The notes under the pieces: model-generated | What the model was told of the DNA's origin: nothing | Seen by the model: only the letters and a program-made list of their open reading frames with translations | Databases searched by the model: none | Assembly: GCA_021442155.1 (NCBI GenBank) | Contig: CM038221.1 | Coordinates: forward strand, 148,915,601-148,979,600 | Reading direction: 5' to 3' | Length of the DNA: 64,000 bases | Source: Cymbidium sinense | Lineage: Eukaryota; Streptophyta; Magnoliopsida; Asparagales; Orchidaceae | Translations under genes and position numbers: made by a program | Part shown: in pieces, positions 22,040-36,277 of the stretch | Numbering within the stretch: position 1 is the stretch's first letter | Layout: every line of letters begins with the position of its first letter

Positions 22040-25000
22040 ATTCAGATATTAACTCTTTAGGCTCTTCTTTCTTGCTGTGAAAAATTCTGATGGGTTGGTC
22101 GAGTCTGTTTGAGTGTCATTGTCATTTTGGAGTGACTTATGTTGAAAAATATCTGATATCACATAAATGATTTGGCATGTCTCTATTGGGTAAAATTCAC
22201 TATCATATTCTTTATCCAACTCAACAATATGGATTTTAGACATAAAGTCTACAAGCCTAACTGGTTGTCTTGTCAGTTGCTGATGCTCCTCTAAATTGTT
22301 AATAACCTTTTGAGTTGTAGTCCTCTTCTTTTTCTTCTTTAATTTATTTGGTTTGATTGACTTCAATGAGAGATCTCATGGAATTTGTGCCAGTTTCTTT
22401 TCTCTTTGGTATGAATTAGCAGTATTGGGGAGTCTCTGAGTCAATGACGTGGAGGTTGACGAATACAATCTTGACACTACTTTAAGATTAATCACTGGTT
22501 CAAGAGGTGATTTTTGCCTAACACCAGGAACTGCTTCAAGTTGCTTCAACATATTTATTATCTTTTTATAGATTGCAGTCTCCTATTCTTCAATCTGAAC
22601 TGATTTTTCTTTCTTCTTGTCTTTAATGGATGATACAGAAGAGGACGTAATCATCCTTATAGACTCTCTTTTTAGGTTGACTAGAACACTATTAGATAAT
22701 ATAAATTTACCTCATTGATACTTCTTTTCTAGCCATTCTTTAAAGACATAATAATTCTCAATAGAATGATTGATCACCCAATGATATGAATAATAATTTG
22801 GATTATTAACTTGACCAGCTTCTTCAAGCCTTTTACTTTCTGGTAATTGTAGACCAGCTTTGACTACATATCGAAATAGTTTGACCACACTATCCTTTCT
22901 AAAAAAATATTCTTTATTCATCTTTTTTTAAGAGATGGCTGCATTCGCTCATCATCTCTTGTTACTTATTTTGGACACTCTCCACCACCTAGAAAAGTCT
23001 GTGGCTTATCATTGCCTCCTAACACCATTTTTGGCTATGGATTAGGCTGGAAAAACTTCTTTCTTTTATCAACACTATACATAGGCTGTTTTCCTTTATC
23101 TACTTTGTAGATCACCCATTTTTCACCACTTGAGTTATATGAAGCAACATGAGTTTCATTTTTTTCTTGAGTCTAAAGCTTATCTGTATAGATTTCAGAG
23201 TCAGAGTGATTCAACTTTTCAAATTTAGCCACCCTATCAAGCAAGTCTTGGAATGTTGTCATTGAGGCCATACATAAAAATAGTATCATTTTACCATCCA
23301 TATTACTCATTAACAATTGGATCGCATGGTCTTCCTCCAATTGTTCTTCACATTTCATGCTTAGGCTTCACCAACGACTTATGAATTTTGTCAATGACTG
23401 ATATTTTCTTCTCTTTAGTAAGGCCAGGTCAACGATCATTATATTTTTGGTTGCATTGGCAAACCTTTTTATGAACATTATCTCCAGCTCAGCAAAAGTT
23501 TTTACAGAATCATTCCATAATTTTGCATACCACTCAAAAGTAGTTGAAATCAAGTTGCTAAAGAACTAGCAGAAAAGCCGTGCATCATTCCCTCCAGTGT
23601 TACCATAAGTGGCCTTAAATTAGGATAAATGCTGTTTTGGATTACCATGTGCATTAAAAGTATTAAATTTTAGTGTTGAGTAACCTTTCAGGGACACTTG
23701 ATCATATTCAGCTAGGTAAGGGCGACCCTTACTCACTAGCTTTTCAGCTTGCTCTAAAGTTATAACTATCCTAATATTTTCATTGATTATCATTTCCAAT
23801 TGAGCATTTGTTATTATTCTAGATGTAATGGCCACATTTTAAATTATTGGTTGAAGAGGTAGCTGATTAACTTCACTTCTCCCTTCAGGTATAGCATGTA
23901 CTGTAAGAGCTTGAAGTATCAGAGTGACTAGTGGTATATATGTAGTATTATTAACCACTTATTGGTTAGTAGGTAGAACTGGTGTTACATTTGATGTGAT
24001 GTTCTTCTATAACATATCTATCACAATATTCATTTGTCCCATCATCTCATTCATCTTGGCACCAAGCTATAAAATTTTCTTGTCTTAAGCTTTCATTTGA
24101 CATTACATTTATTTTTGCTCTCTAGGTAGCACCACGACATCAACAAATACATGCTCTTATTCTTTCTCTATTTCTTTTTGTTGTTCTCCTCCTTGCTCAT
24201 CTTCAGATGAAGAACTTGACTGTCCTTCTCTTTGTGCATTTGTAGGGACATTTATTGTTGGAGCTGAGCAATGGTGCTGCTTATAAAAGTGTGTACCAAG
24301 CTATTCAGTTCCTGGTTCAACCTTATAAACAGCCTCAACTCCTATGATCTCTTTTTCATTTTGATCGTCTTCATCTTCTTCCTCTTCAGTAGAGATTGAA
24401 GATCCATCTTCTACTCGCTTTAGTGAAGACTCTCCTTCATAAACATTGAATTCAGGTTCAGGTTCACTAGATTCATGTTGCTGATGGTGCTGAGTAGAAA
24501 GTTCATCTATATGTCTCACCATATAGACAACTTCTACATCGTCATCCTCTTCTTACACATGGATTTTAGATCGATGCCTCCACTAAATCTCTGGTTCAGT
24601 GTGTGAAACAAACATTTCTTCGATTGGGGGATTGCGATCAAAGTCAACTTTCTTTTGTGAGGGTGAATCTGATTGATGATGGGATCCCCTAGAGGATTCT
24701 CCATGGTGTCAACCATCATAAGTTTTATCACAAGCAGCCCTTCTTTTATGTATCCACTTCTGATGGGTTATTTTTGAGGTGGATCTCTGAATATGGTATC
24801 AGATGTCATGCCTCTCTCATTCTTCAAAGGAATTTCATCACGAGGCCTTGTCCTCCATATATACTTACCCTTTTATCATGACCTTTCGGCAATAGATTCT
24901 TGGACATGCGGTCCAAGTGTCACGAGCCGATGCTCACCACGCTAGGCATGCTTGGCTTGTTGACTAGTTACTGTAAGAGAAGGAGAATTCCTTCATGGAA

Positions 25001-25765
25001 TTTCAGTATTTTCAATCATCACAGGCCCTGAAATTTTCTTTTCATTAAGCCTCTTTTCTTGGCTACATTAAAAACATTGTGTATTCTAGCGGATAATGTT
25101 TCAGGCTGTCTTCTTTGTGGTGTTGTGGCTCAATGTTGTTGAACCCAGAAGGATTATTTCACCTTGCCAGTAGAGCTATTCTTTTTTACCCATTTTAAAT
25201 TATCAAAGTTATTATGGATAGAAATACTCACTTCTGGCAATAATATTGCTTGTTCACTGGGTCATTCAAGTAGGATCTGTTGAGCCCTCAACTCAACATT
25301 TCTTCTTCTTCTTTGACTTATAGTTAATTTGCTTCTTGATAAGGAAGGCTCATAATCATGTCTCCCATATACAAAAGTTTTAGTTGGCAAAATAGTTGTG
25401 CCTCGAGGCATCTAAGATACAGTTTGCCCAATGACGGTCCTCTTCATCACGGGGGCTTCAGGCTGACCTAGTCTTTCAAAAACCAAAGATTTCTTGCGGT
25501 GGACCTCCTTAATAGAGGATGGTTGTTGCATGGATTGGTGAGCATGATGTGTAGGAGCTTCAGTAAACTGAGGCCTTCTAGCATGGTCTCAGATAGGTGC
25601 TCCATGGATAGGTACTCTAGAAGTTGTAGCTACAATGGCTGGGAAATCCACACTACCAAATTGAATGGTAGCTCCAACATCCCCTGTGTTGATGATGGCG
25701 TTAGCTAAATGGATGTTTGCACCATGCCCAAGCTGAACAATGAAAGGAGTGTTTTGTAGATCCAT
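22040..25765 (-). pseudogene. G1 gag region, many stops
   Basis: The start ATG at 25765 opens MDLQNTPFIVQLGHG, about 270 bp after the primer site. Readable blocks follow in order. An acidic, Glu/Ser-rich linker lies at 24301-24522. The gag core gives FEWYAKLWNDSVKTFAELE.MFIKRF (23553-23368) and EEDHAIQLLM...FQDLLDRVAKFE (23358-23173). A nucleocapsid-like segment has LQLPESKR and NPNYYSYHWVINHSIEN (22921-22712); its metal ligands are mutated, since relatives read KYCxYH. Charged linkers at 22366-21622 lead into the protease. Gag would form the particle shell. Stops and shifts separate nearly every block. Confidence 0.75.
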
Positions 25766-26031
25766 TCTATATAAATTAAAGATGGGGATTAGTAATCAAC
25801 AATTATCATTTTATCCCACACTTTCAATATGCAAAGGTACTACATAACAGGATAATGATGTAATAACATAATACACTATATAATTATCATTCAACATAGA
25901 GCATTATGCATTAATAATTTGAGTTTATTACTCATTTAAATCATAAATTTTTTTATTCAATTTGAATTTTCAAATATTTTTTTTCTACTATAGCATATAT
26001 ATAACTAGCCAAAGATGGAAAAAGAAACCTA

Positions 26032-26049
26032 TCCCCAACGAAGTTGCCA
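26032..26049 (-). other. G1 primer-binding site
   Basis: On the minus strand TGGCAACTTCGTTGGGGA lies a few bases inside the LTR end (...CCCACA). It has the form TGGCGACTCYGYTGGGGA seen in plant Tat/Ogre-type elements and in T1 of this window (51165). Confidence 0.7.
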
Positions 26050-26055
26050 TAAATC

Positions 26056-27240
26056 TGTGGGCTATAAAAATTCACATCCGGCCTCTCGATGAAATGATAG
26101 TATAGACTTAGTGTCGAACAAAATTTTCAGAAGGCAGATGATTGTTAGTGGTGGATAAATAAGACACTACCCAAAGAATTCACCCTCATTTGGTGAGGAC
26201 TTTAGATCTGATTCCAAGCTTTCTATTAGAAAAAACACCTATAATTAATTACATCTCCCCAATCAATGAGAGAGAACTTTCAATTAAGGCTAGTCATAGG
26301 TCGCTAATTGCTTAGCATACAGTAGCAAAATTTTCGGTTTGAAATTTAATGAAATTCACCATTTTCTTTATGCTTGGAGCATATGGTTAGGGGATTCATG
26401 ACGTGCCCAATCAAGATCCCATGGTTCTATCATCTCGAGCTATCATGATCTCTGGTCCACAAGTTAGAGGAGGTGATCGACCCAACCTGACTGAAGGATC
26501 TTTGTCAGCAGCCATGGGTTGCATCGTTCAAGGAGACCTTGTAGACTATTATTGATGTTTGTCAAAGAGGACAATCTTAAGTCCACTCTAGCTAACAACA
26601 AGCTTTATGCCCTATTAGGTATAACCTATGATCTACAACTCAAAGGGATAGAAAATCATTGGGGAACATACGAGCTATAGCCCTGACCGTAATATAGTAG
26701 AGCCTACTAGCCAAACCACCCGATGAGAAGGCTCTAGTCGTAACCGCTTTATATGTGGAGCCTACTGGCTAAATCACATGGACAGAGGACACAGGCCACG
26801 TCCTTATTGGTGTAAAACATTTTGAGTGCAGATATAGCAATATACATAATATGAAATTAGCTCCTTTGCGAGCTTGGGTTAACATTAAATTTATCACCCC
26901 GACAAATAATTGTGGAAGCCGGATGGATGAATTTTTATTATTATCTTTTATAATGAATTTTCATTTAATTATTTTTCTTATTTTAAAATTTTCTTGAATA
27001 TTTGATAATTAATGGAAATTTCACTTTACTTTGAAAATTTTAGAAAATTTTGATAATGGTGAACCCCTCCGGTTGATATTCTCGAGCAACATAGCCATCA
27101 TCGGGGTAGATTTTGTCAACTCTGCTCTTTTGTTTGCGAAGGATCGGGTCTACAACTTTGAAATCTCATTATATCACATTAGATCTTGGTAACTCTACCC
27201 TTATAAGAGGAGGATTAGATCTATGGATTGAAGCCTGTAA
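26056..27240 (-). repeat. G1 5' LTR
   Basis: It matches 32235-33420 in the same orientation over about 1.2 kb. Shared blocks include CACCCTCATTTGGTGAGGACTTTAGAT, CAGCAGCCATGGGTTGCAT and AGCCTACTAGCCAAACCAC. In its outer part there is one unit of a motif that is tandemly repeated in the other copy (CCCCTCCGGTTGA...GGATCGGGTCTACAACTT). The plus-strand end at 26056 is TG, i.e. CA on the coding strand, next to the primer site. The outer boundary is approximate. Confidence 0.7.
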
Positions 27241-28255
27241 TTGTGTTTTAAGATTTTTGATATTAAATATTTGAATTTCTAAACATAAAATAGTCATGTT
27301 AAAATTATTAAAGGCTTTATAAAAGTAGTAAGAGTATGCTTAATGTGATGAATTTGAAAGTATCATTTCATATTGGTTTTTCTATGCAACCTTGATGAGC
27401 TTAATTATTTGATTTTCTATTGAAATTATCAATTTTATCAACTCTAGTCCCTATGGGGAAAATGATTTAACTGCTCAGATATGACTTAAAATTTCATCAT
27501 ATGAATGTGTTGATTCACTAAAATACATATATAAGCATATATTTAGAATATTGAATTTTAAAAATATGCTCAGGCTTTCAAAATGATTGTTTCCCCTTCA
27601 AAATAATTTCATAATATTTTACTATAAGATATTTAAGTCAATTTAGTTTTTAATTCGCACAGAATCCTTAGACTCCTGAATTTAAACATTCAACACTATG
27701 TCGGGGCCCATGTGGGTGTTTGATAATTCAGATAATTTTATTTTTAAATTATGTAATTAATTTTATACTTTTATTTAATCCCAACTTATCCTATGCAGTC
27801 CTTTTAGACATTAAAATTTTTACTCTAAATCCTTATGTCCGAACACATGCAGGCTTTTTAACTTAGATAATTTCATCTAATTAATGAAATCATTGATTTT
27901 AAAAATCATAATTGGAATGAGAATTTTCTAATTTTTGGATTGAAGGAAGCTCCATTCATGCATAATTTAATTTAGTGCCGTCTTCTGTCTGCTTGTACGA
28001 AAAATTGTATATTCAGTGACGAATTTGGAGTAGAATTAAATTTCTATTTGCAATTCAATATTGCATCTTTGTTTATATTTAATTTGATAGCAAATTAAAT
28101 AAAAGTAAAATGATTATTGACCTTATGCATATTGATAGGATTTTACATCTTTGCTAATCATCATATTCAACTTTCATTCTCATCCATAATCATTTTTTAA
28201 AGGTGAGAGGTTCTTTTCTGACTTAAATATTGCTTGTTGGCAAGCTACTTCTATA

Positions 28256-28329
<74 letters not shown>

Positions 28330-29011
28330 ATTTTTGCTATCAAGAAATTATTTTGTGCACATGATTTCTCCTTTGGAAGATAATATTGGATTTGCTGAAC
28401 TTGGAATCATAATGATGTGAAGCACCTTTTCACATCATAGAAGCAAAGATATATAGTTCAAGTGTATGTTTTATGTTCTAAACAAAAATAATCAATCCAG
28501 TATATTTTTTTGAAGTATTGCAATAATTCTAGTTTATTCAACTAAACCACCATTTGATTTTGATTTAAGATATTATGGTGTATCAGAACATGATAGCATT
28601 AAACAGAATCTGAGTCACTTAAGCATTAATTAAGGCTTGTTTCGTTTTGAGGAGTTTGAGGGAAATATAACTCACTTTACCATGGATTTACATTCATTAT
28701 TTTGGTTTAATTTAATCCATAGAAAATTACATTTGCAGGGAAAAATATTGTCACATACAATTTTCGTTTGTGACAATTATCCGTCCAACCCTAGTGAGAA
28801 AGATAAAAATGAAATTGTGTTGGATCATCACTGTTATTCACATAATCCCTCCTAACAGAGATCAAATATGTGGAATAAAGTGGTTGTAACATATTTTACA
28901 CATGTGTCGTACCATAAGATTCCATAAATTGAATATGAACATTGCTAAAAGAGCTCACTTTCCTCTTATAAATTGAAGGAATTTTGGAGACCATTTCACT
29001 CACATTTCATT
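27240..29011. other. AT-rich DNA with a (TA)n tract, no gene
   Basis: No frame longer than about 70 codons and no recognisable repeat apart from a (TA)n run of about 73 bp (28255-28327). The 72-codon frame at 28637-28855 has no family features. Confidence 0.5.
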
Positions 29012-29014
29012 TGA

Positions 29015-29458
29015 GGGGCTGTTTGGTTGGCTGAAAAAAAATACAGTGTAAAAGGAATTCATTGTAAAGATTACTTTACAGTTGTTTGGTTGAGAGTTTT
29101 ACAAATTCATGACTTTGCTTTTTTCTGTTTAGTTGAAAAATGTAATGTAAAGTATTTTGAAGGTTTTGATGCCCAGTGATGGATGTGACGACGATCGTGG
29201 CGGGTGGCGGAGTGGCGATGGCGAGGCGGTGGCGGCTTAAACGATCGCATCACTTTACATTGGCCGGTGTATTTGAAATTCGCCCAAATCGGGCGAATTC
29301 CAAATACACAAAAAATGGCCTTTGTAATGTATTTGGAGTATTTGGAATACATTACATTACATTGAAAATTTACTTTACTTCAAATCAAACACCAAAAAAG
29401 TTAAAATTCCTACATTTGCTTTACATTGCATTCCTAATACAGGCAACCAAACAACACC
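29015..29458. mobile_element. Tourist-like (PIF/Harbinger) MITE, 444 bp
   Basis: The ends GGGGCTGTTTGGTTGG and, in reverse, GGTGTTGTTTGGTTG form terminal inverted repeats of the Tourist type. TGA flanks both sides (29012-29014, 29459-29461), fitting the three-base TNA target of this group. Subterminal parts pair as well (TTTACATTACA-type blocks). The centre (29180-29250) is strikingly GC-rich and includes the inverted repeat GAATTCGCCC / GGGCGAATTC. The frames across it (29107-29352, 29176-29499) are artefacts; a MITE carries no gene. Confidence 0.85.
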
Positions 29459-29689
29459 TGAGTCTTAAAGTCATAAGTGATCCTTTGAGCATTGGGTAGA
29501 GGAAGTGGAGAAATTAATATTGCTTGTGAGCTTTCAAATTGTTTCAAATCCCAGAAGTCTTTTTATTTGTTTGTTCAATGAAATTTTACCATTTAACATT
29601 TCTAAATTTCACTTTAGATTATTGCTTGATTGATTTTTTTTAGACAAATCCTTTTTTTTTAGTCCAAAATTCAGTGCAAATTTTAGCAA

Positions 29690-30440
29690 TATTTTGACCT
29701 AGGGGGTTGCATCTAACAGTTTTGGGCCTACTTATCATTCCCTGATGAGCTTGACGGTTGGTGTTTTGAAATACCTCAACTGATTTTCATCTTGTTATGC
29801 CCTGATGAGCATAACGAGGCCTTCAAATCTGCATAAAAAACACATATACATATACATATAATTTCCACACACTTCTCCACATTTACAATCAGCAACAACG
29901 ATAAACCTGCATGAGAATGCAATTGATTTGCAACCTAAGAGAAATAATATTTAAATCCAATCTTTCTTTTATCCAAATGAGGTAGAATAGGAAAGCCAAT
30001 TAGAGGTTCAGTTTGGATGAAATGTCGGAAGCTAGATCGAGTTAGGGAATAGGAGGATTAGGAGGAATAATTGTTGTTTGACAACCAGCGAAGAGTAAGG
30101 AGGCTGAGCTATAACAATGAGTAAAAAAAATTCAGTCAAGTAGATCGGATGGACTGAGAGACAAGAAGGGGAAAGACAATCCCGTGCGGCTTGCTGGAGT
30201 GGTAAACCAATAAAGGGGGAAAATAAATGAGAAAGTGGTGGAAACTGAGAGGAACTCGTCTGATGATGAAGTTGCCTCTCGACTGTGGCAGAGGGAATGG
30301 TTGGAGGAGGGATCGTGCGATTGCGTGTTCGACTAGAGGAGGAATCGAGAAGGGTAGACAAGAGGAATCAACTTGATGGCGGACTTGCCTCTCGGCTGCT
30401 AAGAAGAGGGGGGAAGGGGTGGATTGAAGACTTCAACCAA
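29690..30440 (+). repeat. Dispersed repeat R2, copy 2
   Basis: Matches 15700-16620 in opposite orientation. It contains two copies of the TGATGAGC phrase (29740 and 29801). The second forms a perfect small hairpin, GTTATGC / GCATAAC around a CCTGATGA loop. A purine-rich half (30030-30440) follows, complementary in style to the CT-rich half of copy 1. The 109-codon minus frame (30032-30361) lies in it and is not recognisable. Confidence 0.6.
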
Positions 30441-30539
30441 GTTTTTGGGGTGAAATGATCTGAATGAGGAAACAAGAGAGGAGAAATCGAGTAACCTACC
30501 ATAAAATACTTTGTCATTTTGTAAAACGACCAAGGACTA

Positions 30540-32230
30540 GTGAGTGAGTGATTTTTTGGGTTTTATTTTAAAATTAAATTTATAGATTTTAAATTTTATT
30601 AAAATTAAATTTAATTAATTTACATAATAAAATTTTACAATTTTTATATGTAGTTAATTTATCTTAATCTCATTTCCATTTCATTTTCATTTTTTATTTT
30701 ATTTTATTTTATTTACAAACTAATATATATACATATAATATTATTCAAAATAAAGAAAGTATTTTAAATTTTATTTGTCTAATTTATGTACATATATATA
30801 AAAAAGGAATATAAATGGAAGGATTAAATATGTAGCATTCTTTAAAATGATACTTGATTTTAATGGAAATAATTACATACTTTAATAGTAAAATTAAAAC
30901 ACGCTGCACTTATTTATATTTATAAAATATATACAAATATATTTATAACATAAGTATATTTATGTTAAACATATACATATTTACATATCATAAATATATT
31001 CAAGTATTTTTTTTCTCTTTTTTATTTTTAATTTATAAATATCATGTTAGAAATTTTGAATTATCATTGTGGAGTCTTGCAAGTAGGTAACTTTGGAATT
31101 TTGCATTTATTATCGATTATCTTCCATCAAATTAATCAAGACAATTTCATAGACAATTTAGCAAGCATTGTTTAAATTAAATTTAATCTTTTTTTTGGAG
31201 CATTTATAACTCAACTTCTATGATTTTATGTCCTTTACTCGTTGATTTTATCGTGCTTGATTGACCCATCTTATGGAGCTAGATTGGAGGTCAATAATGT
31301 ACTCTAGCATGCTGTATAAATAAAAGCCTAGTCAGCTTGTCTGCCTGTGAGTGTGTTATGTTTTGTGGAGCTACATTTAGGTGCAGGCCATTTCTATATA
31401 CTTCAATAATTAAGAATCTTGTACAAATTTGTGGAGCTCATATTGTTTTCCTTATGAAATTGTTATTATTTACATGACATCTCTTGTTGTTGATGAAGAT
31501 ATCTTCCAAATACCATTGATGTTTTAGACAGCGGAAAGATCATCGGGATCGATTCTAGATGAACTGCTAAAATTCAACCCTTCTGTTTCTTCACTCTCTA
31601 ATTGTCTTCCAAATTGTTTAGAAGAAGATTAATTGTTACTGCAATATGTATTTTACATCTGTCTCCTTATTAGGTGTGATTGCTTCTATTTTGTTTGCAC
31701 TTCGTTTATTGTGTGTCGTTGTATTTGTAGATATTGCACAAGAAATTAATTACTTAAAATCTTAAATTAACTGGATTTAGAAACACATAGTTGGTTTTTG
31801 GTGATTTGGGTACTATAGTTTCTATAATTTCAAATTTTATTATTCTTGATATATTAAAAAATTATCAGCAATCAAATTAAATAAATAAATTATTTCTCTC
31901 TTTCTTCCTGGATTGAGTGATGCTTCTTTTGAATTTTTTTTCTCTTTTCAATTCTAAAAGATGTAATTATTTTCATTTTGATGAAAGGATAATTTTATAC
32001 TTAATACCAAATGTCTCCTCTTTCAGGGAAGATCATCCATATTGAACTCTTGCACTCAAAGTTTTTTCAATTACTTTAATAAGATTTGATGGAATGTCAA
32101 CTATCTTTTCATAAATGGATATACTGCCTCTTAGATTCAATATCAAAGCAAAAATATGTTGTTAGATGGTTAATTATCAAAACGAAGCATTAATTTAACT
32201 TAAAAAGCTAATTTGCTCATTGCATATTGC
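30540..32230. other. AT-rich DNA, no gene or repeat recognised
   Basis: Long T- and A-rich runs with short TA tracts near 30725 and 30795. No convincing frame and no match to other parts of the window. Confidence 0.5.
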
Positions 32231-32234
32231 ACTC

Positions 32235-34160
32235 TGTGTGCTTCGAAAATTGGTCACCGACAACTCAATTAACAGAGTAGATTAAATGTCGATGAAATTT
32301 TCAGAAGACAGATGAAAGAGTAGATAAGACAGTACCCAGAGATTTCACCCTCATTTTGTGAGGACTTTAGATATGATTCTAGGTTTTCTATAGGCGCAAG
32401 CACCTATAGTTAATTATCCCTCACAATGCTGAGAGAGAATTTTCAATTAAGGCTAGTCGGTAAATTGCTAAATGCATAGCGTGTAGTAGCAGCATGTGGA
32501 GTATAAAATTATGAATTTATGATATTCATCATATTAACTTAAAGCAGATGGTTGGGGGAATGATTATGTGTCCAATAAAGATCACATGGTTCTCTCATCT
32601 AGGGCTGTCATGGTTCCTAGTCTACTTAGTCAGAGGAGGTAGTCGACCTAACCTGAGGGAAGGATCCTTGTCAGTAGCCATGGGTTGCATTGTCCAAGGA
32701 GACCTTGTAGACCTGGGGTGGTGTTTGTCTAAGGAGACAAGCTTAAGTACACCTTAGCTAACATATAATTTTTTGTCTTATCAAGTGTACCATATAGTTC
32801 ACAACTCTAGGTACAGAGCCATTGGGGAGCATACTCATATAGTGACCATAATATAATGGTCATTTGGTGGCAACTCATGACTCGTGTAAGCATCATATGT
32901 GAAGCCTACTAGCCAAACCACACGGTCAGAGGACACGAGCCATGTCCTTATTGACATGAGATTGTTTGAGAGTGAATGTAGAAATATACTTGACTTAACA
33001 TTGGCTCCTTTGTGAACTAGAGTTTTCTTAATTTGTTACCTTCAATAAATAATTGTAGAATGTGAATTGGATTTTAGCTTTAAGTTTTTTAGATTGATGA
33101 TTTTCATTTAGTCATTTTGAGCTTAATAATTCATCAAATTTTTTTTATTTGGATTGATACTTAATTTAAGTTAATTTGATATAAAATTACAATCACATTT
33201 TGATGAAAGTATACCCTCTGGTTGAAATCTTCATTCAACACAGCCATCACAGGGTATGAATGATTTGAGCATTCACATTGTAATTTGATAATTTCATTTT
33301 CAAGATAGAATCCCTCTGATTGAAATCTACAATTAGCACAATCATCACTTGGGTTGATCTTGTCAACTCTGTTCTTTTTTTAGCAGATGATCGAGTCTAC
33401 AACTTGTATTTATAAATTTGAATTTGAGATACAAAGATTTTAAAATCTTAACAACAGTAATTCCCTTAGGTTGAAATCTACGCTCACCACAGCCATCGCT
33501 GGGGAAGACCATGTCAACTCTACTTATTTGCCAGTACAGGATCAGGTCTATGACTAAAATTTGCAATCTTATTTTTCATACAAAATTAGAGAATTTAGGA
33601 TTTTAAATAAGAAATTCTTCTATTAAGACCTTTGATGGTCATATGTAAATGTAAAAATCAAATCATCCTTTAGTAATTGAACATTTGATTTACAACCAAT
33701 CTTTATCGACCACTAAGGAGGAGGATTAGATTGGTTAAGTGGGCATATGACTTCACCATATAGATCAAGCGGCCCATGGAACCCTTCCAATTGAAATCTA
33801 CATTTAGCGTAATCATCATTGGGGTAGACCCTACCGACTCTGCTCATTTGTTAACAAAGGATCGGGTCTATAACTTGTATTCATGAATTTGGATTTGAGG
33901 TGATTTAATATAAATACTTTGAAAATTTAGATAATAATAATCCCCTCCGGTTAGATTCTATAATTAACACAACCATCACTAGGGAGAGTTTGATCATAAA
34001 ATTTCTCTATTTAGACCTTTGATGCTCATATGTAAATGTATAAGTCAAATTTTCTTTTTGATGATTGAGCATTTGATTTAGAATCAATCCTATCAACTCC
34101 TATTTTGCAAGGAGGATTAGATTGATTAAGTGAGACTTATGACTTCACCATATAGATAAA
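32235..34160 (-). repeat. Second G1-type LTR with expanded internal repeats
   Basis: The first 1.2 kb match the G1 5' LTR. No primer site lies at 32190-32235, so it is a solo LTR or the 3' LTR of another copy. Beyond 33200 a unit with '..CCTCCGGTTGAAATCTA..CACAGCCATCACTGGGG..GACTCTGCTCATTTG..GGATCGGGTCTA' recurs at about 33210, 33308, 33462, 33780 and 33945. Two larger blocks of about 320-370 bp (33455-33780 and 33780-34155) end alike in GGAGGATTAGATTG...ACTTCACCATATAGAT.AAGCGGC. Confidence 0.7.
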
Positions 34161-34735
34161 GCGGCGCAATCGAGTCCAATTTCAATTTCATTGAATTTTG
34201 TGCAATCTATAAAATTTGCATGCTTTATGAGGAAATTAAGGCTATGCCTTAGACACTCCTCGTGTGGTAGGAGCTACTGGAGTGGAAAGGGAGACAGGTA
34301 AGGAGGGAAGGTACTGCAACCAATGCTCGGCTTTCCTGGTGTGCTGATGGCAAGGGAGGAACGAACATGGGGTTAGAATGGAGTCTTTGTCTGAGTAGGA
34401 GGAGGGATCGGTTTTGTTGGTGGAGGAAGGGAATAGATCGACTAAGCTTGTGCTCACGTGTGGAGTCTTGGGAGAGAAAACGAGCGTGTGGTTGCTCATT
34501 AATTTGGTTTTACGTTGTTGGGAGGAAGGAACAAGCGGGTAGTCACTCGGTTTGGAAGCTCCAACCGAGAGCTCGCGTCGCCGTTGGTATAGTAGGCCGA
34601 GTCCCCTTAGGGTTAGATATTAAGATGTATATATAGGCCTTTTTTTTGAGTGCTTAATTGATCCTAAAATGAACTTTTACGGTGGCATTATTATATGGCC
34701 AACATATATATTGATTCTAGGTTATTTCGTTATTA
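34160..34735. other. Mixed-composition DNA, no gene identified
   Basis: A G-rich plus strand (34240-34620) has overlapping frames at 34242-34499 (minus) and 34367-34636 (plus). Neither has recognisable domains. It may be retroelement leader or captured sequence. Confidence 0.35.
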
Positions 34736-34739
34736 CGGA

Positions 34740-35256
34740 TGCAACAACAAAGTCATTTCACGATCAGAGACCATTTGGTTCAAGTCGGCATCGAATTAGA
34801 TCAATTTCAGTTCAAAATTGTGCGTCATCGCTTCTAACAGCTCGATATTTATGTAGACTCATCCGAATTGAGCGCAAATAGTCTCATTTGATAGGTTTTG
34901 ATGTTTTGACATTTTGACACTAACGACATGATCAATTTGGTGAATGGAGTTCATTTAGGCATCCTCGAAGCTTCCCAATCTCGACATGTGCATAGGCGTA
35001 TCGATGGATTTTTTTTCTTGATTGATTGACCATTGAATTGTGCAATATGTTTATTCTAATCAATTTCGATGTTCTGAACTTGATGGAAAAGTTTGTTCAT
35101 CGATCAGAAGTTATTTCAATTGATTTTGGTGATGCTTAGTGCATTGCAGCTCCGATTTGTACGTTACTATATTTGATCGCTCGATATTCACACTGACTCG
35201 TTCAAATTGAGCACAAATAGTCTCATTTGATATATTTTGATGTTTCAAAGAAAACG
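34740..35256 (+). repeat. Dispersed repeat R1, copy 2
   Basis: Counterpart of 1740-2150 in opposite orientation. It also contains an internal near-duplication: CAAATAGTCTCATTTGATA.GTTTTGATGTTT occurs near 34877 and 35215. The LTR of T1 is inserted directly at its end (35257). Confidence 0.65.

Positions 35257-36277
<1,021 letters not shown>

Larger units (their letters stand above)
20650..27240 (-). mobile_element. G1: truncated Ty3/gypsy-type retrotransposon
   Basis: Read on the minus strand: an LTR (27240 to 26056), a primer-site-like TGGCAACTTCGTTGGGGA directly after it (26049-26032), gag (from the ATG at 25765) and the aspartic protease (about 21450-21023). Reverse transcriptase, RNase H and integrase are absent; the element stops near M4. 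The protein motifs and the primer site place it among plant Ty3/gypsy elements, probably the Tat/Athila side. Numerous stops show that it is dead. No second LTR is in the expected place at its left end. Confidence 0.75.

Noticed and set aside
29801..29825. CTGATGAG...CGA resembles a hammerhead ribozyme core
   Set aside because: The following GAAA and a proper stem II are missing in all four copies (CGAGG instead), so the catalytic core is not met.
34242..34636. Opposed frames of 85 and 89 codons as a small gene
   Set aside because: They overlap on opposite strands in a G-rich stretch between LTR debris, without any recognisable domain or conservation in the window.
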